Of a stretch of DNA of 47,425 bases, positions 36,201 to 43,906 are shown one piece after another; within the stretch, counting starts at the first letter, position 1; each line of letters begins with the position of its first letter. The stretch lies in contig JAAHGL010000040.1 of the NCBI GenBank assembly GCA_010692635.1, forward strand, positions 1-47,425, read 5' to 3'. The position numbers were made by a program, and so were the translations under genes. The stretch is from Symploca sp. SIO2C1 (GTDB lineage: Bacteria > Cyanobacteriota > Cyanobacteriia > Cyanobacteriales > Coleofasciculaceae). The notes beneath the pieces were generated by a model, which was not told the DNA's origin, made no database searches, and saw nothing but the letters and a program-made list of their open reading frames with translations.

Positions 36201-36228
36201 ATTGCTAATTGCTAATTGCTAATTGCTA
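36201..36228. repeat. Tandem ATTGCTA repeat, four units
   Basis: Four exact 7-bp units, 9 bp after the preceding stop. Confidence 0.85.
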
Positions 36229-36289
36229 ATTTCTCCCCCAGCTCCCCTACCTTGAGTACGCCACAAAAGTGCGATCGCAAGAACTATAG

Positions 36290-36391
36290 CAATACTGCTC
36301 GGTTAAGAGAAATTATCGGTTAAAAAGCTGGGGGAGCTGAGGGAGCTGAGGGAGCTGGGGAAGAGGGATTAGGGCTTATCCGAGAGTATTG
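36290..36391. repeat. 102-bp MITE family B, copy 1
   Basis: Left end CAATACTGCTCGGTTAAG and right end CTTATCCGAG-AGTATTG are inverted repeats (one mismatch, and a two-base gap in the right arm). The interior has AGAAATTATCGGTTAAAAAG followed by GCTGGGGGA/GCTGAGGGA purine repeats. Confidence 0.8.
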
Positions 36392-36419
36392 AGATATCAG
36401 TAGAGACTGCCTTCTTGCA

Positions 36420-36629
36420 CTAGTCAAGTTTTGGCTTACAATCGACAAAAGATAGAGCTTCTTGATCCAAGTAACCAGCAATCGCCATTTCGATGACTGC
36501 CCAAACTGGATAGTTCATTCTTTTCGCTCGCATTTCTAGTCCATTACGAATAGTCTCAGGTAATCCTTCTAAAAAAATTTGTGCTAATTCAGGTGACAGA
36601 TGTTCGGAGATCGCAGGCTGAGTTGGCAT
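36420..36629 (-). CDS. Small RHH-like protein
   Basis: This 69-aa protein has the pattern of a small ribbon-helix-helix-type regulator: strand LPETIRNGLEMRAKRM then helix VIEMAIAGYLDQEAL. It begins 4 bp after the GIY-YIG gene stop on the same strand, so the two are probably co-transcribed. It may be an antitoxin or a regulator of the nuclease; no toxin is recognised. Assignment is by pattern only. Confidence 0.45.
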   Translation of the reverse strand: MPTQPAISEHLSPELAQIFLEGLPETIRNGLEMRAKRMNYPVWAVIEMAIAGYLDQEALSFVDCKPKLD

Positions 36630-36633
36630 GAAA

Positions 36634-37002
36634 TTACTCCCTCGCTGGAATTTTCACGTTATAGGGCGGATTCACAGCTTGAATAATCAGACTTTCTAAT
36701 TCTAATGATAGTTGTCTCCACTGAACAAAATCTAATGGGTAAAAGGCAATTCGGATATCTGTGGCTTTCAATTCTTCTATGAATGCCCATAGTAAAGCTT
36801 TGTGGCCACCACGAAAGCGATCGCGCAGTGCTCTGGTTTTACCAATATAGAGAATTCCGAGAGTACGGTGCTTAACGGCGTAGATGCCAGCAGTCATCGG
36901 CAGTGCGCGAAATTCTTTAGACAGAGCTATACAATCCTGAAAAGGGGTAGATGCAAGAGCATGCAATATAATTTCAGCCTCTGACTCAATGGATTCAGGC
37001 AT
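36634..37002 (-). CDS. GIY-YIG nuclease-domain protein
   Basis: This 122-aa protein is a stand-alone GIY-YIG domain: GIYAV (residues about 39-43), LYIGKT, the catalytic-type Arg in LRDRFRGGHK, the Glu in SLELESLII, and Asn in VNPPYNVK. Family members cleave DNA in repair, recombination or homing. It sits between a 58-aa membrane peptide gene (24 bp upstream) and an RHH-like gene (4 bp downstream) in one apparent operon. Its substrate is unknown. Confidence 0.85.
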   Translation of the reverse strand: MPESIESEAEIILHALASTPFQDCIALSKEFRALPMTAGIYAVKHRTLGILYIGKTRALRDRFRGGHKALLWAFIEELKATDIRIAFYPLDFVQWRQLSLELESLIIQAVNPPYNVKIPARE

Positions 37003-37026
37003 AGTTATGGCAGCCTTTAGCAGATC

Positions 37027-37203
37027 CTACTTAGTGCGCCACAAAAGTGCGATCGCTACTACTATAGTTGGTATCATAACGATAATCAGGGCATTGAGCG
37101 AGGTTGGAGCAATCGGTAAACTAGAGCCACCATACTTGAGCAAAACCGAAACTGCAAGTGAGAGAATTAAGATTTTAAGAATGAAGTTCACTTGAGTTCT
37201 CAT
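37027..37203 (-). CDS. 58-aa membrane peptide, conserved-looking
   Basis: On the minus strand an ATG at 37203 opens 58 codons ending in TAG at 37027. The product begins MRTQVNFILKILILSLAVSV and contains two hydrophobic segments, residues 8-22 and 39-54, the second ending LIIVMIPTIVVAIALLWRTK. The composition and the two-helix design look like a real small cyanobacterial membrane protein. A plus-strand reading frame over the same bases is less convincing. It is probably the first gene of the GIY-YIG cluster. Confidence 0.55.
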   Translation of the reverse strand: MRTQVNFILKILILSLAVSVLLKYGGSSLPIAPTSLNALIIVMIPTIVVAIALLWRTK

Positions 37204-37256
37204 AATAGGCTGCTTATAAATAAAATTTGTTCACTATATTTCTACCAGAGGTCAAA

Positions 37257-37631
37257 GTGAAAGAACTTGAGCCGTTGGAAAATCGAGACCTGAAGCGCTT
37301 AAAGTTGTTTATTTACTTAGTTCCTATTATTGGCACTCTCCCAGCCCTGTGGTCATTGTACCGTCGTCAGGGGACAAGAGAACAACAAAGCGTGAGTCGC
37401 TTATCTGTTACCTTGGCTTTTAGTTGGCTGCTAAGCTACTTTCTGTTATCAGCAGGATCACAGGTTTCCGAATTCTGGTCAATACGTCTATTATTGATGA
37501 ACACAATGTTCACCTCAGGCTATTTTTTAGTGACTATTTGGTTGATGGTGCGTTTGTGGCAAGGCAAATCTCCCCGTCTCCCTTGGGTTAGCCGTATTGC
37601 TGAAGGAAGCGTGCGCAAGCATTTATCCTGA
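37257..37631 (+). CDS. Small integral membrane protein
   Basis: With GTG 37257 (AGAGG about 8 bases upstream) the product is 124 aa with three likely membrane segments: LKLFIYLVPIIGTLPALWSLY (residues about 15-35), VTLAFSWLLSYFLLSAGS, and LLMNTMFTSGYFLVTIWLMV. The frame is open from TTG 37227. It is divergent from the 58-aa peptide gene and lies 190 bp before the LCP gene. Function unknown. Confidence 0.65.
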   Translation: MKELEPLENRDLKRLKLFIYLVPIIGTLPALWSLYRRQGTREQQSVSRLSVTLAFSWLLSYFLLSAGSQVSEFWSIRLLLMNTMFTSGYFLVTIWLMVRLWQGKSPRLPWVSRIAEGSVRKHLS

Positions 37632-37821
37632 GGAGTGTTGATGGATTGTTCAAACTCGATCCAGTATTTACCTGATTTGGCAGCAAAATGTCTGAAAAAC
37701 TGCTATGAGTGTTCTTGTTAAACATTTTGTGCCAAACTCAGGGTGAAGTATTAGTACATAGTACGTCAGGGAGTTATTTACTCGAGTCCCTATTCTTAAT
37801 GAGTGTGTGTGAGGAAGCCAA

Positions 37822-39222
37822 GTGCCAGCTAAAAAAACTGATGAAAAACCCGGTTCGTGGAGTAAAAAAACTCCCTCTGTAGGGAACAAGCCTTCCAAGG
37901 GTAAGCCTGGGCATTGGCTTTGGCTTGGGTTGGGCTTTAGCGGTGTGGCAATGTTGTCAGCCACAGCGGGTGCTCTACTAGCAGTATCACTTTCCAGTAC
38001 GCCTTTACTGCAAAGTAAACTCAGTCCTGAGGAAGCAGCAATATTTGGCACTGGTGGGAGTATTTCCCGTGGTACTATGCGTCTACCGGAGTTGACTCGA
38101 CCAGTCAATATATTAGTTTTAGGAACCAAAGTCCTCTCCTCTGATATAGATGAAGAACCCATAGATGATTCTGGATATGAACCCTTAGTTAATTCCTTTG
38201 AGGGTCTTTCAGATACGATGCTGCTAGTGCGGTTTGATCCACAGGAGGAAAAGTTAGCAGTCCTATCCATTCCCCGCGATACCCGTGCTTATGTAGAGGG
38301 ACACGGGATTAAAAAAATCAATGCTGCTAATTACCACGGTGGTCCGGCACTGACAGCTAAAACGGTGAGTGAGTTACTTGATGGTGTTGGCATCGATCGT
38401 TACGTTCGGGTAAATGTTCAGGGTATAGAAAAGCTTGTAGATGCCTTAGGAGGGGTTACTGTATATGTCCCCAAAGATCTCAAGTACAAGGATGACACTC
38501 AGCACCTCTACATTGATCTCAAAGAAGGTAAGCAGCATCTTAATGGTGAACAAGCAGTACACTTTCTACGTTTTCGTCATGACAAGTATGGTGACGTTGG
38601 ACGGATACAACGACAGCAAACCCTGATGAGAGCACTAATTGAACAGACACTCAATCCTGCAACTATAGGACGCCTACCGAAAATTCTCTCAGTAATTCAA
38701 TCCCACATTGACACCAACTTAAGTGTAGAAGAATTAGTAGCCTTAATGGGTTTTGGAGCTCAGACCAAACGCTCTGATGTACAAATGCTACTTTTACCTG
38801 GTCAGTTTAATGGTACTGGACAGCAAGAGGTAAGCTACTGGTTGCCAAGCCGTCGCCGTATCAAGCAGATAATGGCTCAACATTTTGACGTAGGCTATAA
38901 CAAAAGTGATGAAGTTGACCCCACTTTTCTCAGGATAGCAATTCAAGATAGCACCGATGACCCAGAGGCAGTTCAAACCTTAGTTAGTCAACTTAGAGAG
39001 GCAGGCTATCGCAAGGTTTATGTTGCTGAGGAATGGCAGGAACCTTTGCAAGTCACTCGCATCATTGCGCAACAGGGAGATGAAGTTGGTGCAAATGCCA
39101 TCCGTGAAGATTTGGGATTTGGAGAAACCCGAGTTGAAAGTACCGGTAGTCTCAACTCACATGTCACAATTCAATTGGGTGAAGACTGGTTAAGGCAGTT
39201 AAAACAAGAAATTGAGGATTAG
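37822..39222 (+). CDS. LytR-CpsA-Psr (LCP) family protein
   Basis: LCP enzymes transfer lipid-linked glycopolymers onto peptidoglycan or outer glycans. This 466-aa protein has an N-terminal cytoplasmic tail, one membrane segment (about residues 30-55), and the LCP domain with NILVLGTKV, DTMLLVRFDP, LSIPRDTRAYV and DRYVRVNVQGIEKLVDALGG. The C-terminal part (about 375-460) resembles the LytR_C domain. The start is GTG 37822 with GAGGA about 10 bases upstream. The adjacent membrane protein gene may be linked to it. Confidence 0.9.
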   Translation: MPAKKTDEKPGSWSKKTPSVGNKPSKGKPGHWLWLGLGFSGVAMLSATAGALLAVSLSSTPLLQSKLSPEEAAIFGTGGSISRGTMRLPELTRPVNILVLGTKVLSSDIDEEPIDDSGYEPLVNSFEGLSDTMLLVRFDPQEEKLAVLSIPRDTRAYVEGHGIKKINAANYHGGPALTAKTVSELLDGVGIDRYVRVNVQGIEKLVDALGGVTVYVPKDLKYKDDTQHLYIDLKEGKQHLNGEQAVHFLRFRHDKYGDVGRIQRQQTLMRALIEQTLNPATIGRLPKILSVIQSHIDTNLSVEELVALMGFGAQTKRSDVQMLLLPGQFNGTGQQEVSYWLPSRRRIKQIMAQHFDVGYNKSDEVDPTFLRIAIQDSTDDPEAVQTLVSQLREAGYRKVYVAEEWQEPLQVTRIIAQQGDEVGANAIREDLGFGETRVESTGSLNSHVTIQLGEDWLRQLKQEIED

Positions 39223-39367
39223 ACTCCATGTAGCTTCAAATGTTAATGCTCCCAATTTGAGAAGGTGTTAGGAGTTAGGTATTAGGTATAAGCTGTTATG
39301 CACTTAAATGAAGGGTTAGTACTGATTGCCCTAAAACCTAAAACCTAAAACCTCTTTTGCTTTTTAA

Positions 39368-40420
39368 CTAGAGCTGAGCATTATAGTCTCTAAAAGACTG
39401 ATAGCATTTATCCTCATGGTAAAGGTGACACTGGTCTGTAATCTCCTTCATTAGAGACCAAGAGAAACGACACTCACGAATCTGCTCACCCCAATTTTCC
39501 TTGAGACTACTATGAGCTAATCGCAAATTATAAGAAGGAATCCCAGTGGAAATGTGATGAGGAACATGAACATTGATATCGTGGCAAAGGAATTCTACCC
39601 AGCGGGGATAATCGCAGTGGACACTGCCAAATAATTGCGCTTGAGCAGCATCCCATTCTGGTTCAGCTCGGAAGGGAATATCTGATGCGGTATGGTGAAC
39701 TAGGGTGAAGGTACTCATCCAGAAGTGGTAAACCATCCAGGGTAATAGCCAGAATTTGACGAATCCCCAAATACCGGTAGTAGCAATCAGTAATGGGAAA
39801 GCAACGGCAGCAAAACCCAGGACTAGTAAAACGGAAAACCTTACTTGAGAACGTTGTTTACCTTCAAACCTCTCCCAATTAAAATGTAGTACTGCCCAGT
39901 GACCGATTGACCCAATCCACCAAAATCGACCCCTTATCAAGTGGTAAAGTCCCCGCATCCAACCAGTTTGGCTGTCATAAAACTCCGATGTAAATGGTTG
40001 CCACGCATTATCATGGTCAAGCTTATTGGTATGGCTATGATGATAGTTGTGTAGAATCCGCCAGCTGTGGAAGGGATAAATAAGTGGTAAAAATAGTACA
40101 TGTCCCACCAGGTCATTCACCCAACGCCGGTTGGCAAAAGAACGGTGTCCACAATCATGACCAACCACAAAAAAACCGGTCAATGCTGTACCGGTAAAAA
40201 TCCATAAAGCTGGTAAAAGAAACCAAGGCATGATTGCAATACCACAGTAACCTATACAAACTAATAAGACATTTATTATTAGCAAAGTCCAGGCTTTACG
40301 ACGGTTTTTAGTAAAAACCTCACGGGGCAAGCTTTTTACAATGTCTTGCAATGTTAAGGTATTAGTGGTGAGTGGAGGTAGTGAATTTGACGCTACTTCC
40401 CTACTTGCAGATATAGTCAT
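39368..40420 (-). CDS. desA: Acyl-lipid Delta12 fatty-acid desaturase
   Basis: This 350-aa integral-membrane di-iron desaturase introduces the Delta12 double bond into membrane-lipid acyl chains. It has three histidine boxes: HDCGH (residues 88-92), HNYHHSH (124-130) and HVPHH (285-289). Hydrophobic segments at about 45-85 and 180-225 fit the family. In cyanobacteria desA is known to be cold-regulated and to act in photosynthetic membranes. The 384-bp spacer upstream holds a striking palindrome (40494-40530). Confidence 0.92.
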   Translation of the reverse strand: MTISASREVASNSLPPLTTNTLTLQDIVKSLPREVFTKNRRKAWTLLIINVLLVCIGYCGIAIMPWFLLPALWIFTGTALTGFFVVGHDCGHRSFANRRWVNDLVGHVLFLPLIYPFHSWRILHNYHHSHTNKLDHDNAWQPFTSEFYDSQTGWMRGLYHLIRGRFWWIGSIGHWAVLHFNWERFEGKQRSQVRFSVLLVLGFAAVAFPLLIATTGIWGFVKFWLLPWMVYHFWMSTFTLVHHTASDIPFRAEPEWDAAQAQLFGSVHCDYPRWVEFLCHDINVHVPHHISTGIPSYNLRLAHSSLKENWGEQIRECRFSWSLMKEITDQCHLYHEDKCYQSFRDYNAQL

Positions 40421-40493
40421 GAAAAGATTAAAATCTCCACTATTATTTAGGTAGCCCAGACGTGCTTAAGTATAGAGTGAACGCATTTTGTCT

Positions 40494-40530
40494 CCGGAGG
40501 AACTACAGTTCTTGATCAAGAACCTTCCGG
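40494..40530. promoter_or_regulatory. Nested palindrome upstream of desA
   Basis: A perfect 16-bp palindrome GTTCTTGATCAAGAAC (40508-40523) is nested in outer CCGGA/TCCGG arms. It lies 74-110 bp before the desA start. It could be an operator, or a 5' UTR hairpin if desA transcription begins further upstream. The rest of 40421-40804 holds smaller hairpins and no supported gene. Confidence 0.45.
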
Positions 40531-40749
40531 TATTGGCATTAAATGCGAACTATTGAATGAAAGCACTGCCACTCATCGTAGCAAGTAAACGCAAAAAAAC
40601 GTAATTTTTTTAGGTTTGGGGATCTGGTAAATTAATAAAATATAGTCCTGCCTATTAGCTATCGAGGTAGCTGCAGCAGCCAAACAAAGCCAGCAAGCAG
40701 CCTTCTCAAAGCTGCCTGCTCTTAAAGAGGGTGGCAAGAAGAGTTACAA

Positions 40750-40768
40750 CCTTGGAGCTATTCCAAGG
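40750..40768 (-). terminator. Hairpin after the 85-aa gene
   Basis: Inverted repeat CCTTGGA / TCCAAGG with a short loop lies 37 bp after the stop of the 85-aa minus-strand gene. No U-run follows on that strand. Confidence 0.4.
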
Positions 40769-40804
40769 AAAAACACACTTTAAATCTTCTATTGTTTGTT
40801 GAAC

Positions 40805-41062
40805 CTAATTACTGACATCAGTTCTTCCTGAGGTCAGACGTTGCTGCTTGATAATTTGTTGATGCTGTAGAAGAGAATCAACTTCTGCTTGCAGGTGCAG
40901 GTACTTCACTTGTTGGTCGGTTTGATAGAGAGATTTCATCAATTCCAGCAGGCGCGCGTCGTTAGGTGCAGACTTGGAGGAATTCTTTGCAGACGCCGAG
41001 TCACCAATGTGACTGGGTGAAGAAGTTAGGCTGCATGGACGTGTTAATAGACTAGTTGACAT
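40805..41062 (-). CDS. Short conserved cyanobacterial protein
   Basis: This 85-aa protein has a Ser/Thr-rich N-terminus (residues 1-35) and a helical C-terminus with LLELMKSLYQTDQQVKYLHL and EVDSLLQHQQIIKQQ. The YLHLQAEVDSLLQ pattern looks familiar from short conserved cyanobacterial proteins of unknown function. It lies upstream of desA, in the same orientation, separated by 384 bp with hairpins. No function is assigned. Confidence 0.6.
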   Translation of the reverse strand: MSTSLLTRPCSLTSSPSHIGDSASAKNSSKSAPNDARLLELMKSLYQTDQQVKYLHLQAEVDSLLQHQQIIKQQRLTSGRTDVSN

Positions 41063-41232
41063 CAGTTGCTAAATATTTATTTATGTTTATTCACACCACC
41101 TGGACATTGTATCTCGAATATCCAGATGGATTGTATCCATTGTGTCGATTTTCTAATTGGTTGAGGAAAAATAGCTAATAAAAGCTGAAGTATCATAGAT
41201 ACTTATACTTAAACATCAACCAGAGTGTGGGG

Positions 41233-41334
41233 GAATATTGCTCGGTTAAGAGAAATTATCGGTTAAAAAGCTGGGGGAGCTGGGGAGCTGGGGGAGCTGG
41301 GGGAAAGGGATTAGGCCTTATCCGAGCAGTATTG
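41233..41334. repeat. 102-bp MITE family B, copy 2
   Basis: Same length as copy 1, 4.9 kb away, with left end AATATTGCTCGGTTAAG and right end CTTATCCGAGCAGTATTG. The interior GCTGGGGGA array differs in unit number. It takes up part of the 450-bp spacer 41063-41512, which is otherwise featureless. Confidence 0.8.
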
Positions 41335-41512
41335 GCTGTGGGAAAGCATCTGATTTTGGGGTACTGAGCTTTTTGTGATTCTCAAGCTTGACGATAACCC
41401 TTCAGCTTGAGTAAAATTACAGTACAAATGTTCTATTAGCTACTCAAGGATAAATTTGCAACTTTGGGATGCTCCCGATAGGATTGGGAATTTTTATGCT
41501 AAGGAAACAATT

Positions 41513-42511
41513 ATGGTTGCGACAGAAGACAGTAAACAACAAATTTTCAAAGCTTTTCAGCAAATCCTTACAGATAGAAAAAAAATCGACTCCAAAATAG
41601 CCACGAAGGAACAGGAGGCAGAAAAAGAAAAAAATAAACAAGTTTTAGAAGTTGCCTCAACTTATACCATCGATAGTATTGTCAAAGGGCTTGCTGACTT
41701 ACAACTAGAGTTTGGTACTATTGTCAATGAACTTTCGGAAAAATTATCAACAGAAGCCTCGAAACTAGATGAACTGAAGCTAGCTATTCAAGTAGAAACC
41801 GACCATTTACAAGAGCTTCAGAAAATTCGAGTAGTTGCTGATGCGCAGCATTTACTCATTCAAGAAAATCAGGAAAATATTATAGCGCTAGATCAGGATG
41901 CTTCAGAACAGCAGGAAGCAATAGAAAAAGATAGCTTAGAAAAGCGAAAGTTCTGGGACAAAGAACAGGCAGAATTTGAAACTACTACTCAAGAGCAGCA
42001 CGAACTATTAACTAAAGAACGCCAACTCCAAGAAACTGACTATCAATACCAATTAGAACGCCAGCGTAAAATTGAAGCTGACGAGTACGAAGAGTATAAG
42101 CGCAACCAAGAGCGGGAATTACAAGAAGCAAATCAAGAGAAAGAAAAGCAATGGGCCCAAAGAGAAAAAATTCTGGCAGATAATCAGGCTCTGATTAAAG
42201 AGTATCAAAAGAAAGTGGACGCTTTCCCTACCGAACTAGAGCAAGAAGTGAAAAAAGCTAGGGAAGAAGCAATTAAAGACGTACATCAAGATGCCAAAGT
42301 GAAGTCAGAATTACTGGCAAAAGAGTGGGAATCGACAAAACAGAGTTATGAATTTAAGGTTGAGTCTTTAGAAGCTGCCATTCAAAAACAAACGGAACAA
42401 ATTGCAGACCTCTCGGCTCAGCTACAAGAAGCACTTAAACAGTCACAAGCATTGGCTTTGAGGGCTTTTGAAAATTCTGCTAACATCAATGCTCAAGAAA
42501 AAGCTAATTAA
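41513..42511 (+). CDS. Coiled-coil protein, first of a tandem pair
   Basis: ATG 41513 is preferred over the TTG at 41456 and gives 332 aa. The protein is almost entirely long charged helix rich in Glu, Lys and Gln, interrupted by a conserved block (YTIDSIVKGLADLQLEFG, residues about 49-66, then VNELSEKLSTEASKLDELK). It is paralogous to the next gene, sharing that block and the C-terminal LEAAIQKQTEQIADLSAQL pattern. Tandem pairs of coiled-coil-rich proteins in filamentous cyanobacteria have been reported to form heteropolymeric filaments affecting cell shape; whether this is such a pair needs a homology search. Confidence 0.7.
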   Translation: MVATEDSKQQIFKAFQQILTDRKKIDSKIATKEQEAEKEKNKQVLEVASTYTIDSIVKGLADLQLEFGTIVNELSEKLSTEASKLDELKLAIQVETDHLQELQKIRVVADAQHLLIQENQENIIALDQDASEQQEAIEKDSLEKRKFWDKEQAEFETTTQEQHELLTKERQLQETDYQYQLERQRKIEADEYEEYKRNQERELQEANQEKEKQWAQREKILADNQALIKEYQKKVDAFPTELEQEVKKAREEAIKDVHQDAKVKSELLAKEWESTKQSYEFKVESLEAAIQKQTEQIADLSAQLQEALKQSQALALRAFENSANINAQEKAN

Positions 42512-42612
42512 CTCATCCCCCGGAAGACAGCACGGTGGATGCAAGTGTTAGCAAGTTGTTAGTTGTTGGTTGTTGGTAAAAAAACTTTCTAACAAATAAC
42601 TTGCTAACCAAG

Positions 42613-42659
42613 TGGCGGGCAGCTATCCCTCCCCTCCCTAAAGGAATTAGCTTCCCGCC
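42613..42659. repeat. Imperfect palindrome between the coiled-coil genes
   Basis: Arms GGCGGG-AGCTA and TAGCT-CCCGCC with small bulges flank a pyrimidine-rich loop. It lies between the two coiled-coil genes and may regulate read-through. Confidence 0.5.
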
Positions 42660-42721
42660 GCTTTCGGTAAAGGATGAAGTGTGAATTCATTCAACAATTT
42701 AACAATTTAACAATTCTCACC

Positions 42722-43810
42722 ATGGTCAAGAAACCAAGTAACAAAAATACTAAAGCACAGATCCTAGAAGCTTATGATGAGCTACTCGCAGAGCGAAAAA
42801 CGATAGAGGCACAACTCAAGCAACTTCAGAAGGAAGAAAAACCTTCGTCATCTGTTGGTTCCACTCCAAAACCCGATAAACCCGTAACAGCAATGAAGCA
42901 ACAACAAGTCGTTCCCGATAAAATGGTCTATACCATTGATAGCATTGTCAAGCTGCAATCAGGTTTTGGGAGTGCTGTCAGTGAGCTATCAGAAAAGTTA
43001 ACCTCCGAAGCTGCTACTCTGGAAGAATTGCAGAGTTCAGTAGCTCAGGAAAAGCAGCAGCTGGCTGAATTACACACTTTAGAAGAAATTGCTGAAGATA
43101 CCCTCGATAATTTAATCCAAGCCTACGAAGACAATTCTAAAACTTTTGACGAACAAATCAGCCAAAGGCGTGAGGCTTTAGAACAAGAGACTCAGGAGTT
43201 AAGGAAAGCTTGGGAAAAAGAACAAGAGGAACACAAACGCTCTATTAAGGAACGAAATGAGGAGCAAAGTAAAGTAAGTCAGCGGGATGCTGAAGAGTAC
43301 AAATATGATTTGGAGCTGCGGCGGAGCTTAGATAAGGATACATACGAGCAGAACCAAAAAGGATTATACAAGGAACTAGACGAAGCTCAGGAACAGCAAG
43401 AAAAAGAGTGGACTGAACGGGAAAAGGCGATCGCAGAACGAGAGAAAGAATTTGAAGAGTTAAAGACTAAGGTAGAAGCTTTTGAGAAGGATAAGGAAGC
43501 GGCAATTAAAAAGGCAAAAGATGAGGGTAAGGGTATTGCCAACCATCAGACAAAAGTCAAGGCAGATTTGCAGGCTAAGGAATTAGAAGGGAACAAGAAA
43601 TTCTATGAGCTCAGGATTCAATCCCTAGAACAGACTATTCAAAATCAAGAATCACGTATTCAAAGCCTCTCCCAACAACTAGAAACTGCTTTGAAACAGG
43701 TTCAGGATTTAGCTGTTAAAGCGATTGAAGGTGCTTCTAATCTCAGCTCTTATCAGGCTCTTAAGGAAATTACTTTGGAGCAAGCGAAAAATCCAGCTAA
43801 GAGTAAGTAG
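42722..43810 (+). CDS. Coiled-coil protein, second of a tandem pair
   Basis: Starting at ATG 42722 the product is 362 aa, mostly a long Glu/Lys/Gln coiled coil. It repeats the landmark blocks of the upstream protein: YTIDSIVKLQSGFGSAVSEL (residues about 67-86), then SEKLTSEAATLEELQ, and near the end a LEQTIQNQESRIQSLSQQL segment. The upstream protein has GLADLQLEFG where this one has LQSGFG. The spacing of 210 bp and shared orientation make co-transcription likely. The two proteins probably interact. Confidence 0.7.
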   Translation: MVKKPSNKNTKAQILEAYDELLAERKTIEAQLKQLQKEEKPSSSVGSTPKPDKPVTAMKQQQVVPDKMVYTIDSIVKLQSGFGSAVSELSEKLTSEAATLEELQSSVAQEKQQLAELHTLEEIAEDTLDNLIQAYEDNSKTFDEQISQRREALEQETQELRKAWEKEQEEHKRSIKERNEEQSKVSQRDAEEYKYDLELRRSLDKDTYEQNQKGLYKELDEAQEQQEKEWTEREKAIAEREKEFEELKTKVEAFEKDKEAAIKKAKDEGKGIANHQTKVKADLQAKELEGNKKFYELRIQSLEQTIQNQESRIQSLSQQLETALKQVQDLAVKAIEGASNLSSYQALKEITLEQAKNPAKSK

Positions 43811-43824
43811 GGTTTGCTGAATAA

Positions 43825-43866
43825 GTAACAAGTAACAAGTAACAAGTAACAAGTAACAAGTAACAA
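43825..43866. repeat. Tandem GTAACAA repeat, six units
   Basis: Six exact 7-bp units directly between convergent genes. Confidence 0.9.
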
Positions 43867-43906
43867 GGAATGAAGAATTTATCGCAGTTTTGAGCACTTG
43901 CATCCC

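Noticed and set aside
36989-37195. A plus-strand 68-aa open frame over the 58-aa gene
   Set aside because: The minus-strand reading has a better start, a coherent two-helix membrane design and fits the operon direction.
37668-38270. A 200-aa minus-strand frame opposite the LCP gene
   Set aside because: It lies over a clear LCP domain; Ser/Arg-rich composition is typical of a shadow frame.
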